A stretch of 64,000 nt of DNA, taken from NCBI RefSeq assembly GCF_014844035.1, contig NZ_CP062159.1, positions 2,232,001-2,296,000 on the forward strand. The letters run 5' to 3'. Positions 38,326 to 47,088 of the stretch are shown one piece after another. A model generated the notes under the pieces. That model was given only the letters and a program-made list of their open reading frames with translations, ran no database searches and had not been told where the DNA came from. This DNA is from Flavobacterium sp. MDT1-60. GTDB taxonomy: Bacteria; Bacteroidota; Bacteroidia; Flavobacteriales; Flavobacteriaceae. Each line of letters opens with the position of its first letter. Positions within the stretch are counted from its first letter, which is position 1. Position numbers and translations under genes: made by a program.

Positions 38326-38335
38326 ATCTAAATCC

Positions 38336-38848
38336 ATGTCTAAAGAAGATAATTTAAATAAAAACTGGAAAAAAGATTTCCCAATACAAAAGCAGGAATC
38401 AACGCAGGTAAGCCGTCGCGATTTCGCAAAATTCCTGACTTTTGTTTCAGGCGGATTAATGATAGGAAGCGGATTCGTTGCTGCAAAAGCTTATTTATTG
38501 CCTAAAGACGGAGTAGAAGGCGAGCATTTTATTTGCAATAAAAATGAAATTCCGATTGGCGGAACCAGAGGTTTTGTTATTGAAGGAAGTACTGTTCCCT
38601 ATATATTAATTCACTTGGAAAGTGGCGATTTTAGGGCTTATGAACAAAAATGTACTCATTTATCATGTTCTGTTTTTTATAAACCAGGAACCGGAATTAT
38701 TCATTGTCCGTGTCACGAAGGTTCATTTGATGCCATGACGGGTGATGTAATTGCCGGCCCTCCACCACGGGCCTTGCCTCAATTAGACGTTTTTTTTAAA
38801 GAAAATAAAGTATATGTCAAGGCTTTTACCGAAGAAAAAGAAAGTTAG
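38336..38848 (+). CDS. Rieske [2Fe-2S] protein with Tat signal
   Basis: 170 residues. The twin-arginine signal is VSRRDFAKF followed by the hydrophobic FVSGGLMIGSGFVAA, so the folded protein is exported and probably stays anchored. The Rieske ligands are CTHLSC and CPCHEGSFD (C-x-H, C-x2-H pattern). A Rieske subunit is not part of standard Nar, Nap or Nas enzymes. Its place between the ferredoxin subunit and a small membrane protein suggests electron transfer on the periplasmic side of this complex. Confidence 0.88.
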   Translation: MSKEDNLNKNWKKDFPIQKQESTQVSRRDFAKFLTFVSGGLMIGSGFVAAKAYLLPKDGVEGEHFICNKNEIPIGGTRGFVIEGSTVPYILIHLESGDFRAYEQKCTHLSCSVFYKPGTGIIHCPCHEGSFDAMTGDVIAGPPPRALPQLDVFFKENKVYVKAFTEEKES

Positions 38849-38871
38849 AAATGAATTAAAAATGAATTATC

Positions 38872-39117
38872 ATGAGTACATTTAGACGAAGTCAGAATCG
38901 CGCCAATCCTAATAAACTGAACAATATTCTTTCGACTCTTATTTTTATACTAATTTTAAATGTGAGTATTCAAATTTGGCTGTTATATGCTTCATTGAAC
39001 AATGCATTAGATAACAATAAAGAGATTTTACTTCCCGCATTTATAGCCTCAGCCATATTATTTTTGATTGGTTTTGCGTGGCTTTATTATCTTCCAAAAG
39101 GGAACTTCAAAAAATAA
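38872..39117 (+). CDS. Small two-span membrane protein (DUF6755-like)
   Basis: 81 residues: a short basic N-terminus (FRRSQNRANPNKLN), a span (ILSTLIFILILNVSIQIWLLYASL), a short loop and a second span (ILLPAFIASAILFLIGFAWLYYL). It resembles the small proteins annotated DUF6755 found beside Rieske/molybdopterin gene sets; I give that name from memory only. Last gene of the operon. Likely a small structural subunit. Confidence 0.7.
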   Translation: MSTFRRSQNRANPNKLNNILSTLIFILILNVSIQIWLLYASLNNALDNNKEILLPAFIASAILFLIGFAWLYYLPKGNFKK

Positions 39118-39314
39118 GTTAGCGAATTTGAAATATCTTTGGGTTGATTTTATTTTATTTTTAAAAATTCACTAAAAATACAATTCAAACTCATTGCTTA
39201 ATTCCAAATTTAAACACCATCAAAATGCTATTTTTTGTTTTTTCTGAACGTATTTAAAGAATTAAGCATAAATTTATAATCTTTAAATATTTTAGATTAT
39301 TAACGATTTAAACT

Positions 39315-39349
39315 AAGTAAAAATACTTATATTTGTAATAAGTATTTTT
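39315..39349 (+). promoter_or_regulatory. FNR-type palindrome and promoter of the moeA operon
   Basis: AAGTA-AAAA-TACTT (39315-39328) is a perfect 14-bp palindrome with the 5-N4-5 spacing of Crp/Fnr sites. It overlaps a longer inverted repeat with 12-bp arms (39319-39330 and 39338-39349). A -7 box TATATTTG lies at 39328-39335. The site agrees with those at 53021, 53031 and 54397. The remaining 200 bases back to 39117 are AT-rich without a gene. Confidence 0.55.
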
Positions 39350-39368
39350 TGCTTATAATATAGCAGCC

Positions 39369-40541
39369 ATGATTCAAGTTGAACAAGCCTTATCGATTAT
39401 TGCGGAAAATAGCACTAAAATGCCGATTGAGAAAATACTGGTTCATAAAGCATTAGGATATGTTTTAGCCGAGACAGTTTATTCGCCAATTGATATGCCG
39501 CCCTTTCGCCAATCGGCTATGGATGGTTACGCTTTTATTCATGGTGAAAAACATCAGTATGATGTTGTGAGTAGTTCACAAGCTGGAGATCATGCTAATA
39601 TAAAATTAAAAGAAAACGAAGCGGTACGCATTTTTACAGGTGCTTTTGTCCCTGATGATGCAGATACTGTAGTAATGCAGGAACATGTTTTGGCAAATAA
39701 AGATTCCATTTTGATCGCCAGCATGCCAAAACAATTTACAAATGTTCGTGCAAAAGGGGAGCAGATAAAAAAAGAAGAGGTAGTCTTTGAAGCCAATACT
39801 TTGATTACACCTGCAGCAATTGGTTTTTTAGCTTGTCTGGGAATTACCGAAATAACGGTTTATAAAAAACCTAAAGTAGCTATTTTAGTGACTGGAAACG
39901 AATTGGTGAAGCCGGGTAAAAAATTGCCAAAAGGAAAGATTTATGAAAGTAATTCGGTTATGCTTCAGGCGGCGCTGCAAACAATCGGAATAAAGAAAAT
40001 AAAAAGTTATAAGGTTAAAGATAATCTTAAAGCAACGAAAAAAGCTTTAAAAAACATTCTTGAAAAAAATGATATAATTTTGATTTCTGGCGGAATTTCA
40101 GTTGGAGATTATGATTTTGTAAAAGAAGCTTTATTGGCTAATGATGTTGATGAACTTTTTTATAAAATCAATCAAAAGCCTGGAAAACCAATGTTTTTCG
40201 GACGTAAAAAGGATAGTTTAGTTTTTGCTTTACCTGGAAATCCAGCGTCTTCACTAACTAATTTTTATGTTTACGTTTATCCGGCGATTAAAAACAGAAT
40301 GGGTTTTGCAGAAATTCATTTACCAAAATTAATGCGAAAATTGAATAGTGAAATTACAAATTCAACTGGTAAAACATTATTTTTAAAAGCTTTGTATGAT
40401 GAAACTCATGTCAACGTTTTAGATAGCCAAAGTTCAGCAATGCTTAATACATTTGCCATTGCCAACAGTTTACTAATTGTACCAAATGATACAGAAAACC
40501 TTAAAAAAGGTGCACTGGTAACGTTGTTGCCAATTGATTAG
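39369..40541 (+). CDS. moeA: Molybdopterin molybdotransferase
   Basis: 390 residues. Key stretches: MPPFRQSAMDGYAF, FTGAFVPDDADTVVMQEHV, the MPT-binding TGNELVKPGKKLPKGKIYESNS, ISGGISVGDYDFVKEAL and LPGNPASSLTNFYVYV. It inserts molybdate into adenylylated molybdopterin to complete Mo-cofactor. First of a series of cofactor genes placed between two nitrate reductase systems that need the cofactor. Confidence 0.95.
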   Translation: MIQVEQALSIIAENSTKMPIEKILVHKALGYVLAETVYSPIDMPPFRQSAMDGYAFIHGEKHQYDVVSSSQAGDHANIKLKENEAVRIFTGAFVPDDADTVVMQEHVLANKDSILIASMPKQFTNVRAKGEQIKKEEVVFEANTLITPAAIGFLACLGITEITVYKKPKVAILVTGNELVKPGKKLPKGKIYESNSVMLQAALQTIGIKKIKSYKVKDNLKATKKALKNILEKNDIILISGGISVGDYDFVKEALLANDVDELFYKINQKPGKPMFFGRKKDSLVFALPGNPASSLTNFYVYVYPAIKNRMGFAEIHLPKLMRKLNSEITNSTGKTLFLKALYDETHVNVLDSQSSAMLNTFAIANSLLIVPNDTENLKKGALVTLLPID

Positions 40542-40550
40542 AGGATTTTG

Positions 40551-40652
40551 GAATAAAGAATAAAGAATAAAGAATAAAGAATAAAGAATAAAGAATAAAG
40601 AATAAAGAATAAAGAATAAAGAATAAAGAATAAAGAATAAAGAATAAAGAAT
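40551..40652. repeat. Tandem repeat, 14 x GAATAAA
   Basis: Fourteen perfect 7-bp units from 40551 to 40648 plus a partial unit. It starts 9 bases after the moeA stop and ends 80 bases before the TSUP permease. It is not in a gene on the plus strand; the minus-strand frame across it only repeats LFFILYS and is not credible as a protein. Copy number is likely variable between isolates. Confidence 0.95.
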
Positions 40653-40732
40653 TTCAAGCTTATATGGCAGTGTGTAATTTTAAACATATAGCATAACTTG
40701 AAACCTGAAACAAAACGATTAAACAATAAAAA

Positions 40733-41479
40733 ATGAATCTCCTTAGTTCCGAAAATATTCTCCTTTTCAGCTTCGCATTAATTGTGATTGCATTTTTATA
40801 TTCGAGTGTTGGACATGGTGGAGCATCAGGATATTTGGCTTTGATGACGATTTTTGCATTTCCGATTTCGGTTATGAAACCATCGGCCTTATTATTAAAT
40901 TTATTTGTTTCGAGTATTTCGTTTTTCTTTTATTACAGAATGAATTATTTTAAACCAAAATTGTTTTATCCGTTTGCAATTGCTTCAATACCAGCTGCAT
41001 TTATTGGTGGTTTTATCACTTTAGACAATACAGTTTATAAAATTATTTTGGGAGTTGTTTTGGTTTTTGCAGCACTAAGATTGTTCGGAATATTCAATTT
41101 TAAAGAAAAAGAAACAGTGACGATTAACATTCCATTTGCATTGGCAATTGGTTTTATTATCGGATTATTATCGGGAATGCTGGGTATTGGTGGTGGAATT
41201 ATTTTGAGTCCGATTTTATTGTTTTTGGGATGGGCCTCTATTAAAGAATCGGCAGCGATTTCAAGTTTGTTCATTTTTGTGAATTCATTTGCCGGAATTA
41301 TGGGTTTCTTTTTAGGAGGAAAAACAGTTCCGACAGAAAGTTTTTATTTGGTTCCGATTGCCGTTGTAGGCGGTGTTTTGGGTGGCTATTATGGCAGCGG
41401 TTATTTCTCCAATAAAACATTAAAAATTGTTTTAGGAACGGTGATTTTAATGGCAAGCATCAAATTGATTTTTCCTTAA
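40733..41479 (+). CDS. TSUP (TauE/SafE) family membrane permease
   Basis: 248 residues with seven or eight spans and the family repeats GHGGASGYLALM (first half) and LSGMLGIGGGIILSPILL (second half). Family members export sulfite, sulfoacetate or related organic anions. Here it lies among molybdenum cofactor genes, and transport of a sulfur anion or molybdate-related anion is possible. No specific substrate is supported. Confidence 0.9.
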   Translation: MNLLSSENILLFSFALIVIAFLYSSVGHGGASGYLALMTIFAFPISVMKPSALLLNLFVSSISFFFYYRMNYFKPKLFYPFAIASIPAAFIGGFITLDNTVYKIILGVVLVFAALRLFGIFNFKEKETVTINIPFALAIGFIIGLLSGMLGIGGGIILSPILLFLGWASIKESAAISSLFIFVNSFAGIMGFFLGGKTVPTESFYLVPIAVVGGVLGGYYGSGYFSNKTLKIVLGTVILMASIKLIFP

Positions 41480-41499
41480 TAACTAATAAATTAAAATTA

Positions 41500-41618
41500 A
41501 CCGCAAAGTACGCAAGGTTTTACAAAGCGGTTTTTAGAAATAGCAAAGTTCGCAAAGCTTTGCGAACTTAATTTTAAAGTTGACAATGAATAAAACCTTA
41601 GCGCTCTTTGCGGTAAAA
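41500..41618. repeat. Nested palindromic repeat with GCAAAG words
   Basis: Outer arms ACCGCAAAG-x-ACGCAAGGTTTT and AAAACCTTAGCGCTCTTTGCGGT pair. An inner perfect hairpin AAGTTCGCAAAG/CTTTGCGAACTT lies near 41546-41569. A flavobacterial type of intergenic repeat, between the permease and mobA. Confidence 0.75.
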
Positions 41619-41658
41619 TTTTTTCCCATTTCAACCTGAAACGTGAAACAAAAAAGTC

Positions 41659-42231
41659 ATGGAAACACTAACAGTATTTATTCTTTGTGGAGGAAAAAGT
41701 TCCCGAATGCAGTCAGAAAAAGGATTGGTTTTGTTTCAGGATAAACCATTTATTGAGCATATAATTCAGGCGATTTTGCCTATAACAGATCAAATAAAAC
41801 TGATTACGGCAACTAAAGAATATGATTATTTACCGTATCAAAAAATACCTGATATCATTTTAGATAAAGGACCATTAGGAGGAATATATACGGCATTGAC
41901 TAGTTCTGAAACCGAATTTAATTTGATTTTAAGTTGTGATATTCCGTTAATTTCAACCGAATTATTATCAGAACTGATCTCAAAACATAATAATGAAGCT
42001 GAAATTTCAGTTTTTGCTTCAGAAAGCAGATTACATCCGTTGATCGGGATTTATTCTAAAAAAGTATTGCCCGTTATCAAAAGCGCAATTGATAACGATG
42101 AATTAAAAATGATGGATTTGTTGACGAAAATTCCGCATCAGATCCTCAATATTGACGAAAGTGAAAACTTTCATTTAACAAACATCAATTCGGTTGACGA
42201 ATTAAACGACCTGAATATCAATTTAAGTTAG
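41659..42231 (+). CDS. mobA: Molybdenum cofactor guanylyltransferase
   Basis: 190 residues with the nucleotidyltransferase motif LCGGKSSRMQSEKG, then DKGPLGGIYTAL and LSCDIPLIS. It links GMP to the Mo-molybdopterin to make the MGD form required by nitrate reductases of the DMSO-reductase family, both of which are encoded nearby. Directly before cobA, 5 bases apart. Confidence 0.93.
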   Translation: METLTVFILCGGKSSRMQSEKGLVLFQDKPFIEHIIQAILPITDQIKLITATKEYDYLPYQKIPDIILDKGPLGGIYTALTSSETEFNLILSCDIPLISTELLSELISKHNNEAEISVFASESRLHPLIGIYSKKVLPVIKSAIDNDELKMMDLLTKIPHQILNIDESENFHLTNINSVDELNDLNINLS

Positions 42232-42236
42232 AAGTT

Positions 42237-43028
42237 ATGCGAAACTCAAAAACACCAAAATTAACAATTGTAGGCGCAGGTCCTGGAGATGTTGAATTGA
42301 TTACATTAAAAGCGATAAAAGCGTTAGAAAATGCTGATGTTGTTTTATACGATGCATTAGTAAACGAAGAATTATTGCAATACGCTACAAATGCAGAAAT
42401 TGTTTTTGTCGGTAAACGATTAGGTTGTCATGCCTACACGCAGGATCAGATTAATGAATTGATTGTTTCGATGGCAAATCGCCACGGTCATGTGGTGCGC
42501 TTAAAAGGAGGCGACCCTTTTATTTTTGGAAGAGGAAGCGAAGAGATAGATTATGTAGAGAAATTTGGTCTGGAAACAGCAATCGTACCAGGTATTTCAT
42601 CAGCTTTGGGTGTTCCGGCTTCGGTTGGAATCAGTTTGACACAGCGTCAGGTGGCAGAGAGTTTTTGGGTAATTACCGGAACGACTTCCAATCATGAATT
42701 GTCTAAAGATGTTCATTTAGCATCAAAATCGGCTGCAACGGTTGTGATTTTGATGGGCATGCATAAACTGGAAGAAATCATTTCTATTTACAAAGAAAAC
42801 CGTACTGATGATTTACCAATTGCTATCATTCAAAACGGAACAAAAAATACGGAACAAAAAGTAGTTGGAACTATCAGTTCAATTACTAAATTGGTATCAG
42901 AAAAGAAGATTTCTTCACCGGCAATTATTGTGATTGGAGAAGTGGTAAAAAATACTTCAAAATTGACTTCTTATTTTCAGGAGCATTTTGATGATGAATT
43001 TATTTTTCAGAATTTAAATTTAGAGTAA
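42237..43028 (+). CDS. cobA: Uroporphyrinogen-III C-methyltransferase (SUMT)
   Basis: 263 residues. SAM-binding VGAGPGDVELITLKA, DVVLYDALV, LKGGDPFIFGRGSEE and VPGISSALGVPASVGISLTQR are all family blocks. It methylates uroporphyrinogen III to precorrin-2, the precursor of siroheme for nitrite and sulfite reductases. No oxidase or chelatase domain is fused. It overlaps moaD by one base, so the siroheme and Mo-cofactor supply genes are co-expressed. Confidence 0.94.
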   Translation: MRNSKTPKLTIVGAGPGDVELITLKAIKALENADVVLYDALVNEELLQYATNAEIVFVGKRLGCHAYTQDQINELIVSMANRHGHVVRLKGGDPFIFGRGSEEIDYVEKFGLETAIVPGISSALGVPASVGISLTQRQVAESFWVITGTTSNHELSKDVHLASKSAATVVILMGMHKLEEIISIYKENRTDDLPIAIIQNGTKNTEQKVVGTISSITKLVSEKKISSPAIIVIGEVVKNTSKLTSYFQEHFDDEFIFQNLNLE

Positions 43029-43264
43029 TGATTGAAGTTAAATATTTTGGAGCTGTGGCTGAAAAAACCAAATGTGAATTCGAAAAAATCCCTTTTTCAG
43101 AACTTTCACTGCAACAATTATTGCAGGATTTAGAAGAAAAATATCAGTTCGATTCGCTTGCTTTTAGTGTGGCTGTCAATCAAAAAATAGTACAAAAAGC
43201 AACAGATTATAAATTACAGACAACTGATGTTGTAGCTCTGTTGCCACCTTTCGCAGGCGGATAA
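43028..43264 (+). CDS. moaD: Molybdopterin synthase sulfur-carrier subunit
   Basis: 78 residues, ubiquitin-like, ending VALLPPFAGG. The terminal Gly-Gly is what MoeB adenylylates and what carries the thiocarboxylate sulfur. The ATG overlaps the last base of the cobA stop codon. Confidence 0.94.
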   Translation: MIEVKYFGAVAEKTKCEFEKIPFSELSLQQLLQDLEEKYQFDSLAFSVAVNQKIVQKATDYKLQTTDVVALLPPFAGG

Positions 43265-43272
43265 ATAATTTT

Positions 43273-44352
43273 ATGAAAGATTCAACACGTTATAACCGAC
43301 AAATAATTCTTCCTGAAATAGGAGAAGCTGGTCAGCATAAATTATCAAATGCAAAAATTTTGATAATTGGTGCAGGCGGTTTAGGCGCTGCTGTTTTGCC
43401 TTATTTGGCTGCGGCTGGAGTCGGTGAAATTGGTATTGTTGATGATGATGTTATTGAAGTTTCCAATTTACAGCGTCAGGTGATTTATAAAACTTCGGCT
43501 GTTGGGAAATACAAAGTGGAGGAAGCCAAAGCAATGGTTTCCGAATTAAATCCGTTAGTGAAAGTGAATGCGATTGCAGAAAAACTTTCAGGAAAAAATG
43601 CAATTTCTTTATTCGAAAAATATGATATTGTAGTTGATGCAACAGATAATCTTTCGATAAAATATCTTATTAATGACTCTTGTTTAGTCACAAACAAACC
43701 AATGGTTTACGGATCTATTTTTAGATTTCAGGGACAGGTTTCGGTGTTCAATTATCAAAATGGACCAACTTACAGCTGTTTGTATCCCGACGAAAACAGT
43801 CAATCTCTAAATTGTACGGACGCTGGAGTAATTGGAATTTCAGTTGGAATTATAGGAATGTTTCAGGCTAATGAAGTAATAAAAATGATTCTGGAAATAG
43901 GAGAGGTGTTGAGTGGTAAAGTATTGGTTTATAATATTTTAAATAACGAACAGCAAAAGTACGACTTTGAAAAGAATATGGATGTTTTAATGACGATAGA
44001 AACTTTTCAGAAAAAATATAATAGTACTGAAAATCAGATTGAAGAAATTTCAGTATCAGCAATTTTGAATGAAATGGATAATGATGAGGTTTTGTTTTTG
44101 GATGTGAGAAATGAAGAGGAGCTTCCAAAAATTAGTTTTAAAAATGGAATTCAGATTCCATTGATGAATTTGGAAAATGAATTCAAAAAACTGAACCCAA
44201 ATCAAATAATATACATTTATTGTCAATCCGGAATCAGAAGCAAAATAGCAGCTGAATTGCTTCAAAAGAAGCGTTTTAAAAACGTAAAAAGTATTGTTGG
44301 AGGCGCTTTGGCTTTAAGCCAAATATTACAAGAAGAAAAAATAAAAGTATAG
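43273..44352 (+). CDS. moeB: MoeB/ThiF adenylyltransferase with C-terminal rhodanese domain
   Basis: 359 residues. Residues 1-240 are the E1-like domain with the ATP loop GAGGLGAAVLPYLAAAG, the DDDVIEVSNLQRQ helix and VDATDNLSIKY. Residues 255-359 are a rhodanese domain with an intact active Cys in IYCQSGIRSK. It activates MoaD and can hand over sulfur in one protein, as eukaryotic MOCS3 does. The paired CxxC zinc motifs of E. coli MoeB are not evident: SCLYPDENSQSLNC has single Cys only. It lies 8 bases after moaD. Confidence 0.92.
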   Translation: MKDSTRYNRQIILPEIGEAGQHKLSNAKILIIGAGGLGAAVLPYLAAAGVGEIGIVDDDVIEVSNLQRQVIYKTSAVGKYKVEEAKAMVSELNPLVKVNAIAEKLSGKNAISLFEKYDIVVDATDNLSIKYLINDSCLVTNKPMVYGSIFRFQGQVSVFNYQNGPTYSCLYPDENSQSLNCTDAGVIGISVGIIGMFQANEVIKMILEIGEVLSGKVLVYNILNNEQQKYDFEKNMDVLMTIETFQKKYNSTENQIEEISVSAILNEMDNDEVLFLDVRNEEELPKISFKNGIQIPLMNLENEFKKLNPNQIIYIYCQSGIRSKIAAELLQKKRFKNVKSIVGGALALSQILQEEKIKV

Positions 44353-44353
44353 C

Positions 44354-44540
44354 CACAGATTTCACAGATTAAAAAGATTTTTCTGCCACGAATTACACTA
44401 ATTTCCACGAATTAAAAAGTTTTAATATTCGCAATCAAAATAAAAATTAGTGTAATTGCTTTGCCTGTTCACTGTCGTGCGGGTCGTGGCAAACAAAAAG
44501 ACAGTATTTAAAAAATCCTTTTAATCTGTGTAATCAGTGG
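44354..44540. repeat. Long nested inverted repeat
   Basis: Outer arms GCCACAGATTTCACAGATTA (44354 on) and TAATCTGTGTAATCAGTGGC (ending about 44540) pair, and inside them CACGAATTACACTAAT pairs with ATTAGTGTAATT. A palindromic repeat typical of flavobacteria; no gene in the 205-base gap between moeB and moaE. Confidence 0.75.
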
Positions 44541-44557
44541 CAAAAAAATAAAAGAAA

Positions 44558-44995
44558 ATGAGTAAAAATGTATTTGTAGAAGGACCAATTGCTCCTGAAT
44601 TTATTGCCGAGTCAATAGCCAAACACCAATCGAAACATACGATTGGTGCACACAATATTTTTCTGGGTCAGGTTCGTGCTGATCTTATTCACGACAATAC
44701 TGTTGTTGCGATTGATTATTCAGCTTATACTGATATGGCAAATGAAGCTTTACATGCGATTCGTGAAAAAGCTTTCGCTAAATTCGATTTGACCTGCATG
44801 CACATTTATCACAGTTTAGGCGTTGTAAAAGCAGGTGAAATTTGCTTGTTCGTATTTGTTTCGGCAATGCGAAGAAAACAAGTTTATGAAGCAACAGAAG
44901 CTATTGTAAACTGGATCAAAACGGATGTGCCAATTTTTGGTAAAGAGATGTTTGAAAACGATACATTCACATGGAAACAAAACAATAATGGTTGA
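44558..44995 (+). CDS. moaE: Molybdopterin synthase catalytic subunit
   Basis: 145 residues. Family blocks are GAHNIFLGQVRADL, IDYSAYTDMANEALHAI, MHIYHSLGVVKAGEICLFVFVSAMRRKQVYEA and WIKTDVPIFGKE. With MoaD it inserts the two dithiolene sulfurs into cyclic pyranopterin monophosphate. Its stop codon overlaps the moaC start by 8 bases. Confidence 0.94.
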   Translation: MSKNVFVEGPIAPEFIAESIAKHQSKHTIGAHNIFLGQVRADLIHDNTVVAIDYSAYTDMANEALHAIREKAFAKFDLTCMHIYHSLGVVKAGEICLFVFVSAMRRKQVYEATEAIVNWIKTDVPIFGKEMFENDTFTWKQNNNG

Positions 44996-45902
44996 TATTA
45001 CGCATAAAATAAGCACGTTAAGAACCGCAACAGCCACAGCAATTGTCAAAGTCAGCAAACAGGAAACAATTGATGCTGTGGTTAACAATCTGGTTCCGAA
45101 AGGCAATGTGTTTGAAATGGCAAAAACGGCGGGATTATTTGCGGTTAAAAACACCCATCTATCAATTCCGGACTGTCATCCCATTCCAATTGAATTTACT
45201 TCGGTGGAATATAAAATTGAAGGTCTGACCATTCAGATTATCTTCAATGTAAAAACAGTTTACAAAACGGGAGTTGAGGTTGAGGCTATGCATGGCGCTT
45301 CGATTGTAGCTTTGACGATGTACGATATGTTGAAACCGATTGATAAAGAAATCGAGATTTCAACCATTAAATTGATTAATAAAGAAGGCGGAAAATCTTC
45401 TTTTAAAAATAAATTTCCAAACGTAATAAAAGCGGCAGTTTTTGTTTGTTCCGATTCTATTTTTGCAGGCGATAAAGAAGATCGTTCCGGAAAAATAATT
45501 GTTGAAAAATTGAATTCTTACGGAGTTGAAACAGCACATTATGAGATTATTCCGGATGAAATTGATATTATTCAGGAAAAAACAAAGGCTTTCGCCAAAG
45601 AACACCAGTTGGTAATTTTTACCGGCGGAACAGGTTTATCTCCAAGAGACGTAACACCGGAAGCATTGTCACCATTATTGGAAAGCAGGATTCCGGGGAT
45701 CGAAGAAGCAATTCGCAATTACGGTCAACAAAGAATGCCGTATGCCATGTTATCAAGAACTGTTGCAGGAACATTAGGGAAAAGTTTGGTTTTGGGTTTG
45801 CCTGGATCAACTAACGGAGCCAGAGAATCAATGGATGCTGTTTTTCCACATGTAATGCACGTTTTTCATATTTTAAAAGGAAAAAATCATGACACCCTCT
45901 AA
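44988..45902 (+). CDS. moaCB: Bifunctional MoaC-MoaB fusion (pterin synthase / MPT adenylyltransferase)
   Basis: 304 residues from the ATG at 44988 (VDITHKISTLRTATA); a longer frame from 44925 lies inside moaE and is unlikely. Residues 1-150 are MoaC (CHPIPIEFTSVEY, VEVEAMHGASIVALTMYDMLK). The rest is a MoaB/Mog domain (CSDSIFAGDKEDRSG, FTGGTGLSPRDVTPEA, GLPGSTNGARESM). One chain thus carries the MoaC step to cyclic pyranopterin monophosphate and the later adenylylation of molybdopterin. It overlaps moaA by 14 bases. Confidence 0.92.
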   Translation: MVDITHKISTLRTATATAIVKVSKQETIDAVVNNLVPKGNVFEMAKTAGLFAVKNTHLSIPDCHPIPIEFTSVEYKIEGLTIQIIFNVKTVYKTGVEVEAMHGASIVALTMYDMLKPIDKEIEISTIKLINKEGGKSSFKNKFPNVIKAAVFVCSDSIFAGDKEDRSGKIIVEKLNSYGVETAHYEIIPDEIDIIQEKTKAFAKEHQLVIFTGGTGLSPRDVTPEALSPLLESRIPGIEEAIRNYGQQRMPYAMLSRTVAGTLGKSLVLGLPGSTNGARESMDAVFPHVMHVFHILKGKNHDTL

Positions 45903-46896
45903 AACCATTTTAACGGATGATTTTGGGCGAAAACACAATTATTTGCGTATTTCGTTACTGGAGAAATGCAATTTGCGTTGTACGTATTGCATGCCTGCTG
46001 ACGGAATCGTATTGTCTCCAAAAGCCAGTTTAATGACGGCAGACGAGATTTTTTCACTGGCTCAAATCTTCGTAGAAAATGGTGTTGATAAAATACGATT
46101 AACAGGCGGAGAACCTTTATTAAGAAAAGATTTTCCGGAGATTATTTCGAAATTATCAACTTTAAAAACTTCACTTTCTATTACCACAAACGGTATTTTA
46201 ATCGACCGTCACCTTGATGTTTTGAAAGAAGCTAATGTCAAAAAAATCAATTTGAGTTTAGATACTTTGGTTTCGTCTAAATTTCACACGATAACGCTAA
46301 GAAATCAGTTTGAAAAAGTAATTGATAATTTGCATTTGCTTTTGAATAATGATTTTCAGGTAAAAGTAAATGTAGTTTTGATGAAGGGTTTCAATGAAAA
46401 TGAAATTACTGATTTTGTTCAATTAACACAGTTTTTACCGATTTCAGTTCGTTTTATTGAGTTTATGCCTTTTGCCGGAAACGAGTGGGACAGAAGCAAA
46501 ATGGTATCCCAAAATGAGATTTTATCAGAAGTAAACAACGTGTTTTCATCTGAAGAAATTCAAAAATTAGAAGACGAAAAAAACTTCACTGCCAGAACTT
46601 ATAAAATAAAAGGTTTTCAAGGCGATTTCGGAATTATAAGTTCCATTACAAATCCATTTTGCGACGGCTGCAACAGAATCCGCCTGACGGCAAACGGAAA
46701 AATCAAAAATTGTCTTTTCTCTAATTCAGAAACCGATTTGTTGACAGCTTTTAGAAATGGCGAATCAATTACAGATTTGATTTCAGCATCTATTAAAAAT
46801 AAAAAGAAAGTTAGAGCCGGAATGGTTACTATTTCTGAAATGGATGATCCGGCTTTGCATTTTGATAATCGTAGTATGATTGCGATTGGGGGGTAA
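45889..46896 (+). CDS. moaA: GTP 3',8-cyclase (radical SAM)
   Basis: 335 residues. The radical-SAM cysteines are in EKCNLRCTYCMP, with the SAM-binding LTGGEPLLRKDF next. The C-terminal cluster is CDGCNRIRLTANGKIKNCLFS, and the chain ends in Gly-Gly as MoaA requires. It opens Mo-cofactor synthesis together with MoaC. Last gene of the cofactor run. Confidence 0.95.
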   Translation: MTPSKTILTDDFGRKHNYLRISLLEKCNLRCTYCMPADGIVLSPKASLMTADEIFSLAQIFVENGVDKIRLTGGEPLLRKDFPEIISKLSTLKTSLSITTNGILIDRHLDVLKEANVKKINLSLDTLVSSKFHTITLRNQFEKVIDNLHLLLNNDFQVKVNVVLMKGFNENEITDFVQLTQFLPISVRFIEFMPFAGNEWDRSKMVSQNEILSEVNNVFSSEEIQKLEDEKNFTARTYKIKGFQGDFGIISSITNPFCDGCNRIRLTANGKIKNCLFSNSETDLLTAFRNGESITDLISASIKNKKKVRAGMVTISEMDDPALHFDNRSMIAIGG

Positions 46897-46927
46897 TCTT
46901 TTTTTACTTCTAAGTCTTTACACAATC

Positions 46928-47029
46928 TTGTCATCCCGAGGAACGAGGGATCACAATAGAAACTCCGCAAAAAATGTCGCCAATCTTTGTCGAATCCCGA
47001 GTGTGATCCCTCGTTCCTCGGGATGACAA
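46928..47029. repeat. Perfect 28-bp inverted repeat
   Basis: Arms 46928-46955 and 47002-47029 are exact complements, built on GTCATCCCGAGGAACGAGGG, with a 46-base centre. It lies between converging genes (moaA and the lysine-rich protein) and can act as a terminator both ways. The type is common in flavobacteria. Confidence 0.9.
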
Positions 47030-47088
47030 ACGATACGTTCAAACAAAAACAAAAAAAGGTTCAACTTAAGTCAAACCTTCCCTAAATA

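Noticed and set aside
40538..40726. Minus-strand open frame of 62 codons
   Set aside because: It only translates the GAATAAA tandem repeat (LFFILYS repeated) and overlaps the end of moeA.
44925..44987. Longer N-terminus for the MoaC-MoaB fusion
   Set aside because: The extra 21 residues come from inside moaE in another frame; the ATG at 44988 begins the conserved MoaC start and gives a typical 8-base overlap.
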